DNA of 64,000 nt from CAIJXJ01 sp964445115 (GTDB lineage: Bacteria > Pseudomonadota > Gammaproteobacteria > Burkholderiales > Methylophilaceae). Below the pieces are notes generated by a model that made no database searches, was not told where the DNA came from, and saw nothing but the letters and a program-made list of their open reading frames with translations. The position numbers and the translations under genes are program-made. Where the stretch lies: NCBI GenBank assembly GCA_964445115.1, contig CAYUJU010000008.1, positions 12,041-76,040 on the forward strand, written 5' to 3'. Positions 8,439 through 17,174 of this stretch are shown here, piece after piece; position 1 is the first letter of the stretch, and every line of letters starts with the position of its first letter.

Positions 8439-9530
8439 ATGAGCCATTTCAACCCAGAGCCCCCCTATGCCCACGGCACGCCCCCTCGCGTCGGCGTCCT
8501 GCTGGTCAATCTCGGCACGCCGGATGCGCCGACCCCGTCCGCCCTGCGGCGCTACCTCAAGCAATTCCTTAGTGATCCACGTATCGTGGAGATTCCCCGC
8601 CTCATCTGGTGGTTGATCCTCAATGGCATCATCCTCAACGTCCGCCCGCGCAAGTCTGCTGAAAAATATGCCCAGATCTGGACGGAGGAAGGATCGCCGC
8701 TACTGGTGCATACCCGCCGCCAGGCCACCATGCTGCGCGGATTTCTGGGTGTGCGCGGGGTACAGGTCGAAGTCGAATTCGGCATGCGCTACGGCAACCC
8801 TTCTGTCGCCTCGGCTATCGCCAGCCTGAAATCCAGAAACTGTGACCGCATCCTGATCGTTCCGATGTACCCGCAATACGCCTCCAGCAGTACCGCATCC
8901 GCTCTGGACGCGGTTTGGGAAACGCTGCAGCACACTCGCAACATGCCCGAGATTCGCACGGTGCGGCATTACCACGACCACCCGGGCTACATCGCCGCGC
9001 TGGCAGCCAGCGTACGCGAGCACTGGGCCATGCAGGGGGGCAAGCCGGACAAACTGCTGATGAGCTTCCATGGTGTCCCGAAATTTTCACTGGACAAAGG
9101 CGACCCCTACCACTGCGAATGTCACAAGACTGCGCGCCTGCTGGGAGAGGCACTGGAGCTCTCTCAGGCACAGTACCAGGTGTGTTTCCAGTCACGTTTC
9201 GGTCGCGCGGAATGGCTACAGCCTTATTTCTCGCAGGTTCTCGAAACCCTGGGGCAAGCCAAGACACGTCGCGTCGACGTGATCTGCCCGGGTTTTTCCA
9301 GCGACTGTCTCGAAACATTGGAAGAAATTGCCATGGAAGGCAGAGAAACTTTCCTGCATGCAGGCGGCGGCGAATATCACTACATCCCGGCATTGAATGA
9401 GCGTGATCCATGGATTCATGCGCTAGCCGACGTGGTACAGCAGCACCTGCAAGGGTGGACGCTGACGGCAGACGAGGCAGCGCTGGAACAATCCCGACTG
9501 CGTGCATCCGCGATGGGGGCATCGAAATAA
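8439..9530 (+). CDS. hemH: Ferrochelatase
   Basis: HemH inserts ferrous iron into protoporphyrin IX, the last step of haem synthesis, at the cytoplasmic membrane face. The 363-residue protein shows VGVLLVNLGTPDAPT at the start, YPQYASSSTASA in the porphyrin cleft, and LLMSFHGVPKF, which contains the conserved metal-ligand His. The C-terminal region has ICPGFSSDCLETLEEI, which carries the conserved acidic residue and a Cys. It lies 12 bases after hrcA, preceded by a GGAG Shine-Dalgarno, a common pairing in betaproteobacteria. Confidence 0.96.
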   Translation: MSHFNPEPPYAHGTPPRVGVLLVNLGTPDAPTPSALRRYLKQFLSDPRIVEIPRLIWWLILNGIILNVRPRKSAEKYAQIWTEEGSPLLVHTRRQATMLRGFLGVRGVQVEVEFGMRYGNPSVASAIASLKSRNCDRILIVPMYPQYASSSTASALDAVWETLQHTRNMPEIRTVRHYHDHPGYIAALAASVREHWAMQGGKPDKLLMSFHGVPKFSLDKGDPYHCECHKTARLLGEALELSQAQYQVCFQSRFGRAEWLQPYFSQVLETLGQAKTRRVDVICPGFSSDCLETLEEIAMEGRETFLHAGGGEYHYIPALNERDPWIHALADVVQQHLQGWTLTADEAALEQSRLRASAMGASK

Positions 9531-9544
9531 AACCGGACGGTTAG

Positions 9545-9573
9545 TTGCGGCGAGCGCAAATCCTGTTTACTAT
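9545..9573 (+). promoter_or_regulatory. Candidate sigma-70 promoter for the hemerythrin-like operon
   Basis: TTGCGG at 9545-9550 and TACTAT at 9568-9573 are separated by exactly 17 bases, a plausible -35/-10 pair with 4 of 6 and 5 of 6 consensus matches. It begins 14 bases after hemH ends and lies 54 bases before the hemerythrin-like start. Found by eye only; start-site mapping would settle it. Confidence 0.4.
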
Positions 9574-9581
9574 TAACTGAA

Positions 9582-9599
9582 CATACAATAAATAGTATG
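9582..9599. promoter_or_regulatory. Inverted repeat downstream of the candidate promoter (possible operator)
   Basis: CATAC at 9582-9586 and GTATG at 9595-9599 flank an AATAAATA centre. The site would lie in the 5' leader about 9 bases after the -10 box, a typical repressor position. The arms are only 5 bases long, so chance is possible. It does not match the FNR or NsrR consensus. Confidence 0.3.
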
Positions 9600-9627
9600 C
9601 GTAATAGTCAGCATCGAGGAGCGTCAC

Positions 9628-10137
9628 ATGGGGTTTTTCAGCAGAGTCCTGAATCTGGTCCGTCGCACGGAGCAACCTGCCAAGCCGTTGGAAACACGTC
9701 ATGAAGGCGGCATACGTTACGATGCCGACCTCGTCCCCAGCCTGAAGCAAGACTACCAGAATCTGCTCGGCATTTACGGCGAGGTCAGCCGTGCCGCAGC
9801 CGACTCTCGCTTTGATTTGGTCAAATCCAGGCTACACGACCTCAAGCACAACCTGCAGACGCACCTGGTAGTTGAAAATGTACGTTTTTACGTCTACCTG
9901 CAGCAACATCTTGCCAGCGATCAGAATGCCTCCGCCCTGATTGCCGACCTGCGCAAGGAGATGGATGGCATCGCCCGCGCTGCAGTCCAGTTCGTCAACC
10001 GCTACGAAACCGCCGAATTCACCCCCGAATTAGCCGAAACCTTCCGCAAGGAACTGGCGGGCATCGGGGAAGTTCTGGTGAAACGGATTTCTACGGAAGA
10101 ATCCAGGCTGTACACGCTCTACATGCCGAGTTACTAG
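9628..10137 (+). CDS. Hemerythrin-like four-helix protein with altered ligand set
   Basis: The 169-residue protein is all-helical with a short basic leader. The stretch H74...H79-x3-E83 (HNLQTHLVVENVRFY) resembles the second His/Glu ligand helix of HHE hemerythrin domains, and ISTEESRLYTLY near the end resembles the final ligand helix. The positions expected to carry His in the first and third helices read D42 and M112, so a complete di-iron site is doubtful. A distant Rsd/AlgQ-type helical regulator is an alternative. It starts with a GAGGAG Shine-Dalgarno, has its own candidate promoter, and is followed 13 bases later by another small gene. The function is unknown. Confidence 0.55.
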   Translation: MGFFSRVLNLVRRTEQPAKPLETRHEGGIRYDADLVPSLKQDYQNLLGIYGEVSRAAADSRFDLVKSRLHDLKHNLQTHLVVENVRFYVYLQQHLASDQNASALIADLRKEMDGIARAAVQFVNRYETAEFTPELAETFRKELAGIGEVLVKRISTEESRLYTLYMPSY

Positions 10138-10150
10138 GGGGTGCAAGGAC

Positions 10151-10483
10151 ATGATTGCCGAAATCAAGAAGTTGCTCTCCGTCGAACGCCACAACACGAT
10201 ACGCGGCTTTTCCGCTACACCGAACGACACGGTGTACGCCACGCCACGCGATTACATGAAGATCATCCTGAACGAAAGTGGCATCAAAGGTCAGGTCGCA
10301 ATGTGCTTTCTGGACGAATCCACCCTGGTATTGCTGGTCAGAACGCAACATCATCTCAGCCACGAGATCACTAGCGACCTCAAGAGAAAGTTGCTGGAAC
10401 GCATCAACAAAATGGGAGGATGTCGGCTTCCCAAGGACATTTTCTGGTCGCTGGGCGCACCGGTGAACCCCGGCGCGAACTAA
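10151..10483 (+). CDS. Uncharacterised 110-residue protein
   Basis: I do not recognise a family. The protein appears alpha/beta, with a helical amphipathic start (IAEIKKLLSV), a central strand pair (QVAMCFLDES, LVLLVRTQHH) and a basic helix (SDLKRKLLERINKMGG), without signal peptide or membrane span. An AAGGA Shine-Dalgarno precedes ATG 10151, only 13 bases after the hemerythrin-like gene, so the two are probably co-transcribed and may act together. The gene ends directly at the structured element at 10484. Confidence 0.6.
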   Translation: MIAEIKKLLSVERHNTIRGFSATPNDTVYATPRDYMKIILNESGIKGQVAMCFLDESTLVLLVRTQHHLSHEITSDLKRKLLERINKMGGCRLPKDIFWSLGAPVNPGAN

Positions 10484-10631
10484 GAGCCTATTTCAGTAAG
10501 CTGGCGAGCCGCCAAATCGGAGCGCCCAGAACGCAGTACCAAGACAGCAAACGTGGTACGGCGAGGAGTTAGCGCCGCGCAAGCCCGAGTTGGCAAGCAT
10601 AGCGCCTAATGAAATAGGAGCTATGCTTGCC
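10484..10631. repeat. Structured repeat-like intergenic element with nested inverted repeats
   Basis: The 148-bp segment begins at the base after the stop of the small gene. GCCTATTTCA near its left end pairs with TGAAATAGG at 10610-10618. A strong separate hairpin has 11-bp perfect arms GGCAAGCATAG (10592-10602) and CTATGCTTGCC (10621-10631), with an inner CCTA/TAGG pairing. Further short stems are GTACC/GGTAC and GGCG/CGCC. No transposase frame is inside. It could be a MITE or REP-like repeat, a bidirectional terminator between converging genes, or a structured RNA. No T-tract follows the big hairpin. Confidence 0.5.
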
Positions 10632-10676
10632 CATCAACGTATAAAACCCGCACCGCCGTAGCACAGGCGTAGAGGT

Positions 10677-11222
10677 TCAACGCAGCGCGTAAATGGCGGG
10701 CAGGTTGCGCCACCAACCGTGGACATCCATCCCACAACCGAAGACGTAACGATCAGGAAGTCGCAGGCCAACAAAGTCGGCTTCGATCGGTTTCTCGCGC
10801 CCGATTTCCTTTTCCGTCAATACCGCGACCACCACGCGCGCTGCACCGGCAGCCAGACACTTATCCCGGACTGCGGCCAACGTATGACCTTCGTCCAGAA
10901 TGTCGTCGAGCAGCAACACGGTCCTGCCTGCCACGTTTTCTCCCGGGGAGACCTTCCACACCAGATGCTGGCCACTTGTTCCGTTGTGGTAACGGCTAGC
11001 CTGCACGTAGTCAAATTCCAGAGGAAAATCGAGCAAAGGGAGCAGCTGGCCTGCGAAGAAAACTGCGCCCCCCATCACGCACAATACCAGCGGTTGGGTG
11101 TCAGCGAACGGACCCCGGATCGCCGCGGCCATCTGCTGGATAGCGGCGCTGACGTCATCCGCGGAATAAATCAGCTCCGCCTGTTGCAGATACTGCTCGG
11201 GGCCCAGCATCGAAGAATTCAT
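10677..11222 (-). CDS. hpt: Hypoxanthine(-guanine) phosphoribosyltransferase
   Basis: This enzyme salvages hypoxanthine and guanine with PRPP to give IMP and GMP. The 181-residue protein has the type-I PRTase core: LVLCVMGGAVFFAG (substrate loop), FDYVQASRYHNGT (flexible loop) and the PRPP motif VLLLDDILDEGHTL. The base-recognition tail DRYVFGCGMD is present. Its ATG overlaps the galU stop by 4 bases (ATGA), so it is the last gene of the minus-strand unit. Preference between hypoxanthine and guanine cannot be told. Placement behind galU is probably just operon packing. Confidence 0.9.
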   Translation of the reverse strand: MNSSMLGPEQYLQQAELIYSADDVSAAIQQMAAAIRGPFADTQPLVLCVMGGAVFFAGQLLPLLDFPLEFDYVQASRYHNGTSGQHLVWKVSPGENVAGRTVLLLDDILDEGHTLAAVRDKCLAAGAARVVVAVLTEKEIGREKPIEADFVGLRLPDRYVFGCGMDVHGWWRNLPAIYALR

Positions 11223-12094
11223 CGCTTGCCCTCGAAACTCTGGAGATAGGCCGCAAACTCAGCACCGATCTCGGGGTGGCGCAACGCGAACTCGACATTG
11301 GCTTTCATATAGCCCAGTTTGCTACCGCAATCGTAGCGTTTCCCGGCAAACCGATAGGCCAGAACGTCTTCCTGACGTAACAGGGCCGCAATCCCGTCCG
11401 TCAGTTGAATCTCGCCGCCCTTGCCGGGCGTGACGTTCTCCAGGCACGCGAAAATCCGCGGCGTCAAAATATAGCGCCCGACTACCGCGAGGGTGGAAGG
11501 TGCCTCTTCCGGCTGGGGTTTTTCCACAATGCCCTGCATTTTCAGCAAGCCATCTGATACTTCGACCGCATCCACGATCCCGTAGCTGGAGGTTTCCGAA
11601 CGGTCCACGTCCTCGACGCCAATGACCGATGCACCATGTTCGCGATACAGCGCCACCATCTGATTCAGCGAAGGCGGATCGCCATCCATCAAGTCGTCGG
11701 CCAGAATCACGGCGAACGGTTCATCGCCGACAACGGGCTTGGCACACAGCACGGCATGCCCCAGGCCCAGCGCTTCTGCCTGGCGAATGTACACACAAGT
11801 CATGCCTTTGGGCACGATGCTGCGCAGGGTTTCCAACAGTTGCTTGCGGCCACGTGCCTCCAACTCGGTCTCGAGTTCATAGGCTTTATCGAAGTGATCC
11901 TCAATGGCCCGCTTGCTGCGCCCGGTGATGAAAACCATCTCCGTGATCCCGGCCGCCATGGCCTCTTCCACCGCGTACTGGATCAGCGGCTTGTCCACCA
12001 CCGGCAACATCTCCTTGGGGCTCGCCTTGGTGGCAGGCAAAAAACGCGTCCCCATGCCGGCGACGGGAAAAACAGCTTTCGTGATCTTGTTCAA
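11219..12094 (-). CDS. galU: UTP-glucose-1-phosphate uridylyltransferase
   Basis: GalU makes UDP-glucose from UTP and glucose-1-phosphate, supplying UDP-sugars to the polysaccharide locus above it. The 291-residue form begins at TTG 12094 with NKITKAVFPVAGMGTRFLPA, the expected nucleotide-binding start. Upstream in-frame sequence reads as low-complexity and lies inside the preceding gene, so the longer frame is rejected. AGAAGG precedes the TTG. Other family marks are PKEMLPVVDKPLIQY, FAVILADDLMDG and VEKPQPEEAPS. The stop overlaps hpt. Confidence 0.93.
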   Translation of the reverse strand: MNKITKAVFPVAGMGTRFLPATKASPKEMLPVVDKPLIQYAVEEAMAAGITEMVFITGRSKRAIEDHFDKAYELETELEARGRKQLLETLRSIVPKGMTCVYIRQAEALGLGHAVLCAKPVVGDEPFAVILADDLMDGDPPSLNQMVALYREHGASVIGVEDVDRSETSSYGIVDAVEVSDGLLKMQGIVEKPQPEEAPSTLAVVGRYILTPRIFACLENVTPGKGGEIQLTDGIAALLRQEDVLAYRFAGKRYDCGSKLGYMKANVEFALRHPEIGAEFAAYLQSFEGKR

Positions 12095-12105
12095 TGGACA
12101 GCCTT

Positions 12106-13980
12106 CTAATGGATGGTGCTGGACACATGCACCGGAATCGCGTGACCGTGGTGCGCGTTCACATCGCCCAGATACTCCTGCACCCAGATCTTCAATTCCT
12201 GCTTGACGGTCGCCTCGTCCTTGCCCGCTGCCGCATGGACCCATTTCAACAGCCCGTTGACCCATGTCGCATCGGCATTGCGCGCCCGTGCGATGCGCAG
12301 CTTGGCATGAGGCGTCGGCAACGACTGCTCGTCATCTGCCAGCAACTCTTCGTACAACTTTTCCCCAGGACGTAGTCCGGTAAACACAATCTTGATTTCT
12401 TCTTCAGAGAAGCCGGAAAGGCGAATCATTTCCTGTGCCAGATGGGCGATGCGGATCGGATCCCCCATGTCCAGCACGAAAATTTCGCCACCCTGCCCCA
12501 TTAACCCGGCCTGCAGCACCAGTTGCGACGCCTCCGGGATGGACATGAAATAGCGCGTCACCTCCGGATGCGTGACCGTCACCGGGCCGCCTTTGGCAAT
12601 CTGTTCGCGGAATTTCGGAATCACGCTACCGGAAGATCCCAGCACGTTGCCGAAACGCACCATCACGAAACGGGTGCCACTCGCTTCCTGCAATCCCTGG
12701 CACACCATCTCGGCCAGTCGCTTACTGGCCCCCATGACATTGGTAGGGTTCACCGCCTTGTCGGTAGAGATCAGTACCATCTTAGGCACTCCCGCCTGCT
12801 TGCAGGCAGCAGCCAACGTGTAGGTCCCGACCACGTTGTTGGCTAACGCCTCGCCTACGTTTTCCCATTCCATCAACGGCACATGCTTATATGCGGCTGC
12901 ATGGAACACCACTGCTGGCTGGAAGCGATGCAGCACCCCAGCTACGCGACCAGCATTCTTGACATCCCCGATTACGCACGCAATTCGCTGCTGCGGAAAC
13001 TGATCCCGGAACTCCTGCTCCATCTGGTACAAGGCGTACTCGTTCAATTCCATCAGCACCAGCAATTCTGGATGGAAGCGCGCCACTTGGCGACACAATT
13101 CGGAGCCGATAGACCCCCCTGCCCCTGTCACCATCACGACATGCCCACCGATCAGCTCATTCAACCCCGCATCGTCGAGTTCGACCGGATCACGTCCGAG
13201 CAGATCCTCGACCTCCACCCGCCGAATCTGTGAGATGCTCACACGACCGCTGATCAGGTCATCGAACGACGGAACCGTCAGCGTTTCAATCCCTGCCGCA
13301 GCACACAAGTCCAACACTCGCCGGCGCTCCTGATGGCTTGCTGAAGGCATTGCGATGATCGCGTGTGCCGCACCGCTACGCGCGCTCCATTCGGAAAGGT
13401 CATCGAACGGTCCCAATACCCTCACCCCGTGAATCTGGCGCTGGTGCAACTCCACTTGATCATCCAGCATGCCGACGACTTGCCAGTCCGGGCTCCGCAC
13501 AAACTCTTTCACCAGCATCGCCGCCGCTTCGCCTGCGCCAAGAATCAACACTGGCTTGCCCTGCGTCTGCATCAGGCCGTAAAGGCGATGCTCCTTCCAT
13601 GCACGATAGGCAAACCGGCTGCCGCCCATGATGAGCACCAACAATAGCGGATCCAACACCAACACCGATCGCGGCACCTGCAGATGCAGCATACTGATTA
13701 AGGTCGCCACCGCCAAGGCAGCCACTCCGACGGCGGCCAGAATGCGTTTCAAGTCTGGAATGCTGGCAAAACGCCAAACACCACGATACAACCCAAAGCG
13801 CCAAAACACCATCACTTGCAAGGGCAACACGAACTGCAGGCTGTTGAGCATCAAGGCAAGATACTCTTCAGGCAGCGTAAAATTGAACCGTAGCAGATAG
13901 GCAAAAACCCAAGCGAGCACAACCGCTATCAGATCGTGCAGGATCGCCATCAGGATTCGAATATTCGTAAGTTTCTTCAT
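12106..13980 (-). CDS. WbpM/CapD-type membrane UDP-GlcNAc 4,6-dehydratase
   Basis: The 624-residue protein has four N-terminal membrane spans (about 8-125), a first Rossmann-like region (VLILGAGEAA at 143-152) and a C-terminal SDR domain with TGAGGSIG at 285-292. The catalytic Tyr of the usual YxxxK is replaced by Met (M416...K420 in NVMGASK), and STDKAVNPTN precedes it; this Ser-Met-Lys arrangement marks the WbpM/FlaA1/PglF group. These enzymes convert UDP-GlcNAc to a 4-keto-6-deoxy sugar, the precursor of QuiNAc, FucNAc or bacillosamine. With the WbpL-like and WbpK-like genes upstream it forms the classic O-antigen initiation set. Confidence 0.92.
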   Translation of the reverse strand: MKKLTNIRILMAILHDLIAVVLAWVFAYLLRFNFTLPEEYLALMLNSLQFVLPLQVMVFWRFGLYRGVWRFASIPDLKRILAAVGVAALAVATLISMLHLQVPRSVLVLDPLLLVLIMGGSRFAYRAWKEHRLYGLMQTQGKPVLILGAGEAAAMLVKEFVRSPDWQVVGMLDDQVELHQRQIHGVRVLGPFDDLSEWSARSGAAHAIIAMPSASHQERRRVLDLCAAAGIETLTVPSFDDLISGRVSISQIRRVEVEDLLGRDPVELDDAGLNELIGGHVVMVTGAGGSIGSELCRQVARFHPELLVLMELNEYALYQMEQEFRDQFPQQRIACVIGDVKNAGRVAGVLHRFQPAVVFHAAAYKHVPLMEWENVGEALANNVVGTYTLAAACKQAGVPKMVLISTDKAVNPTNVMGASKRLAEMVCQGLQEASGTRFVMVRFGNVLGSSGSVIPKFREQIAKGGPVTVTHPEVTRYFMSIPEASQLVLQAGLMGQGGEIFVLDMGDPIRIAHLAQEMIRLSGFSEEEIKIVFTGLRPGEKLYEELLADDEQSLPTPHAKLRIARARNADATWVNGLLKWVHAAAGKDEATVKQELKIWVQEYLGDVNAHHGHAIPVHVSSTIH

Positions 13981-14957
13981 GGTTGAACGTGCTGAAAATC
14001 ACACCACATACGGTGGATAACCATCATGGCCCGCAAGTATGCCAGTATCCAGCCGAGACCAAAAGCCGCTTGTAAGATAGTGGGCTGATTCAGCATCAGT
14101 ACAGAGGTAAAGCCCACAGCCACCATCAGACCATACTCCACCAACGCGGTACGTCGATGCCCCCATCCCAACCGAACCAACTGCTGGTAAAAATGCTCCC
14201 TATGCGCCTGCCAGATTTTTTCACCCCGTAGCAAACGTCGAAGCAGAGTTACCGTTGCATCTACCACAAATGGGGAAAACACCATCAAGGGAAACCATGC
14301 GGGCCACAATTCACGCTGCCATCCCATCAAGCCCAAGGCACCAGATAGAAATCCGAGTGGGATAGATCCTGAGTCTCCCATAAAAATTCGGGCTGGGCTG
14401 AAATTGAATTTCAAGAATGCCAAAGCGGACATCACCACGATCAAACAGGCGATCGAGAATGACGTGTCGCCCGCCATCACGGCAGCAATCCCGTAAGCCC
14501 CAAACCCAAAAACAGCCATCCCTCCTGCCAGTCCATCGGAACCGTCCATGAAGTTATACAGATTGGTCATCCACACCATGGTGAATACGATTGCTGCCAC
14601 GGCCACTAGGCTCAAGCTGGGCAATGCCACGCACCACACAAAGGCCCCCACTACCAAGAAGTGGGCCATAAAACGCAAACCCGCCGTCAACCCCTTCACA
14701 TCATCGATAAAGGAGAGCATCACGAGCAAACAAACACCAGCGACCATTGGCGACATCCATGATTGCCATGCAACCGCCCAACCAACCGCCAATCCAGCCA
14801 TCAGGCCAACTCCACCCGTGCGAGGAACAGGTATCGCATGTAATGACCGCTCATTGGGGTGATCCACCACTCTTCTAAATACCTTGCTGGAGAGCAAGAG
14901 CATAATGCTCCCCCAAGCGACAATCAGCGGAACCAGTAGTATCAGAAACAATTTCAT
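13977..14957 (-). CDS. WbpL/WecA-type undecaprenyl-phosphate glycosyl-1-phosphate transferase
   Basis: This integral membrane enzyme transfers an N-acetylamino-sugar phosphate to undecaprenyl phosphate and so starts glycan assembly. The 326-residue protein has about ten spans and the family motifs HAIPVPRTGG, SFIDDVKGL (Mg-binding DD), NFMDGSDGLAGG, FMGDSGSIPLGF and HREHFYQQL. The HREHFYQQL form and the adjacent WbpM- and WbpK-like genes favour FucNAc/QuiNAc-1-phosphate transfer (WbpL) over WecA proper. It overlaps both neighbours by 4 bases. Confidence 0.92.
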   Translation of the reverse strand: MKLFLILLVPLIVAWGSIMLLLSSKVFRRVVDHPNERSLHAIPVPRTGGVGLMAGLAVGWAVAWQSWMSPMVAGVCLLVMLSFIDDVKGLTAGLRFMAHFLVVGAFVWCVALPSLSLVAVAAIVFTMVWMTNLYNFMDGSDGLAGGMAVFGFGAYGIAAVMAGDTSFSIACLIVVMSALAFLKFNFSPARIFMGDSGSIPLGFLSGALGLMGWQRELWPAWFPLMVFSPFVVDATVTLLRRLLRGEKIWQAHREHFYQQLVRLGWGHRRTALVEYGLMVAVGFTSVLMLNQPTILQAAFGLGWILAYLRAMMVIHRMWCDFQHVQP

Positions 14958-15889
14958 CGGGGATTAGCTTTACGATACCAATTCACAGTCTCCTTCACCC
15001 CCTCATCCAGACTATACGGAGGGCGCCATTCCAGATCTCGGATGAAGTCCCTGTTGTCTACTTGCAAAGATCCAACCAACCGGTCAACTTCTGCCGATTT
15101 CCCCGATAACATCCCTAACCAACGCAAGACATTCATCGGCAGCGACCATAAGTTAGCCCTCTTGCCAAACGCGGCTGCGATCTTACGAATCAAGTCTGGC
15201 GTTGAAACATCTTCACCATCGGACAACAGGTAAGTCTTACCCGCACACTCAGGCCGCAAAATGGCCTGTAAGATGGCATCCACCAAATTACCCAAGAAAA
15301 TCATGCTCCGTTGGTTGTGAACCATCGCAAATGGCAACGGCACCCCCCAATCCACCCAGTGCATAAGCCGCAAGAAATTCGCCCTGACCTCTGGGCCATA
15401 GACCAAAGGAGGCCGCAAGATCACAACTTCCATTTCGGATTTCGTGGCCAATTTGAGCAAGCCTTGCTCCGCCTCCCATTTCGAGGACGCATAGGGATCA
15501 CAAGGTGATGGAATTTCCATTCCAGTGAACCGCCCTGATTCACCATTCACCTTGACACTACTCAGATAAACAAATCGCCGCACACCAGCCTCTGATGCTT
15601 GACGCGCGAGATTGAGCGTCGCATAGGTATTTGTCTGGCGATATGCTTGCAGTGGGTCTTCACTGGCATCATCCATCACATGCACCCTTGCCGCCAGATG
15701 GACAACAACCGCACAACCGATGACATGTGGATACCAGTTCGTGTCGCTCCCCATTTCCCCTATTGCGACTTCATTGAGATCGCGGCTTGATCGAACGATA
15801 CGTTTCACGTCATACCCATCAGCGACTAGCCGATCGCATAATGCACGGCCGACGAAACCCTGCGCCCCCGTCACCAGAACCGTCAGCAT
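14954..15889 (-). CDS. NAD-dependent sugar epimerase/reductase, WbpK-like
   Basis: The 311-residue extended SDR begins with VLVTGAQGFVGRALCDRL and has YASSK as the catalytic YxxxK, preceded by LSSVKVNG. The motif pattern and the placement before WbpL- and WbpM-like genes suggest a 4-reductase completing UDP-FucNAc or UDP-QuiNAc from the WbpM product. A UDP-glucose 4-epimerase-like activity is the alternative. A 106-bp gap separates it from the glycosyltransferase upstream, with nothing recognisable in it. Confidence 0.8.
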   Translation of the reverse strand: MLTVLVTGAQGFVGRALCDRLVADGYDVKRIVRSSRDLNEVAIGEMGSDTNWYPHVIGCAVVVHLAARVHVMDDASEDPLQAYRQTNTYATLNLARQASEAGVRRFVYLSSVKVNGESGRFTGMEIPSPCDPYASSKWEAEQGLLKLATKSEMEVVILRPPLVYGPEVRANFLRLMHWVDWGVPLPFAMVHNQRSMIFLGNLVDAILQAILRPECAGKTYLLSDGEDVSTPDLIRKIAAAFGKRANLWSLPMNVLRWLGMLSGKSAEVDRLVGSLQVDNRDFIRDLEWRPPYSLDEGVKETVNWYRKANPR

Positions 15890-15995
15890 TTCACTTCCTC
15901 GAGAAAAAATTTACCCTTATTGGCACGCAGGGTCCTTCCAAAAGCCGCTGGCAAGGCGTTCAAAAAGCAGGGCTTAATCTCGTCAATCTTATCCA

Positions 15996-17174
15996 TTAGA
16001 ATCGCCGCTGCATCTGAAGATGCGCTTTCGCAAGCACTTGGTATTCGTCCAATAAAAGTTGATTGACCGAATCGCTGTCGTAAAGCTTCAAGGCACGTGT
16101 GTGTGCTTGCATCCCTAACTGCTGACGGAAAGTCGAATCATCTACCAGCTGAGCCAATGCATCCGTCAATGCCTCGACATTTTTTGCTGGGACCAAAAGG
16201 CCAGTTTCCCCATGCGCGATGGCGTCGCGGAGACCTACGATATCCGTACCTACAGCAGGCAACCCCACGGCGGCGGCTTCAATCACAACATTACCGAATC
16301 CTTCACGGTAACTAGGCAAGCAAAAAATGTCGGCGCCAACCAAATATGCTTCTGGATGATCGGTATACCCCACCATGTATATGGATTCATCTTGTTCAAT
16401 CAATTCAATTACTTCTGGTGGCAGTGGGTCTCGTTCCGGCTCTTGAGGCCCCACCAAAACAAGCTTTAGGTTCGCATATCGCATACGCAATGCCCGGTGC
16501 GCATGCACCAACTCGACCACGCCCTTATCTCGCACAAGGCGTCCAACAAACACGATCACAACCGCATCATCGCGAATATCCAAACGCTCACGCATATTCT
16601 GGAAGGATTTTTGTACGATTTCCCGATCAAAACGTCTGACATTCACACCGGCAAGTGACCCACTCCCAATCACAGCAATCTTGTCCGACCGACAAACTCC
16701 CATACTTACAAGAAAGTTTCGTTGCGAAGGGCTGTCCGCAAAGTTCAGGGTATTCAGTCGCGCTGTTACCCAATCCGCGGCTTTGGCCAAGACTCTCACC
16801 ACTCCACGCAACTCCACCCAAGGCTGTCCCGTAAAAGTGTGCATTCTGATAGGAACATTCGCCAACCACCCAGCCATAGCACACAACAAGCCGGCTTTGG
16901 GTGTCGTGGAGTGCACGATGTCATAGCGAGCGTGTCTGAAATGTCGATATAAATGCCACAATGCCCGAATATCTCGCAGGGGCGAAATCGTTCTTGCCAT
17001 GTCTATCATGCAAAACCTGGCCGATGTACTCTGAAGCAGTGCATCCTTCTCTGGCCCGTCACTTGAAATGAGGGTCACATCATGACCTGAGGCCACCGTA
17101 GCCTGAATCTGCGATCGCAAATGATGATGTAGAAAGAATGGCACCGTTGCCGAGCGGCAAATCCTTAGCTTCAA
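15996..17174 (-). CDS. Family 4 glycosyltransferase
   Basis: This retaining GT-B enzyme is 392 residues from a TTG start at 17174, which overlaps the asnB stop in TTGA and follows a GGGGG run that can serve as Shine-Dalgarno. The start gives KLRICRSATVPFFLHHHLRS, the expected first strand; a longer frame would run far into asnB. Marks are HSTTPKAGLL, the GRLVRDKGV donor region and the EGFGNVVIEAAAVGLPAVG motif binding the nucleotide-sugar. It resembles WbpH/capsular transferases that add a second sugar; donor and acceptor are unknown. Confidence 0.87.
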   Translation of the reverse strand: MKLRICRSATVPFFLHHHLRSQIQATVASGHDVTLISSDGPEKDALLQSTSARFCMIDMARTISPLRDIRALWHLYRHFRHARYDIVHSTTPKAGLLCAMAGWLANVPIRMHTFTGQPWVELRGVVRVLAKAADWVTARLNTLNFADSPSQRNFLVSMGVCRSDKIAVIGSGSLAGVNVRRFDREIVQKSFQNMRERLDIRDDAVVIVFVGRLVRDKGVVELVHAHRALRMRYANLKLVLVGPQEPERDPLPPEVIELIEQDESIYMVGYTDHPEAYLVGADIFCLPSYREGFGNVVIEAAAVGLPAVGTDIVGLRDAIAHGETGLLVPAKNVEALTDALAQLVDDSTFRQQLGMQAHTRALKLYDSDSVNQLLLDEYQVLAKAHLQMQRRF

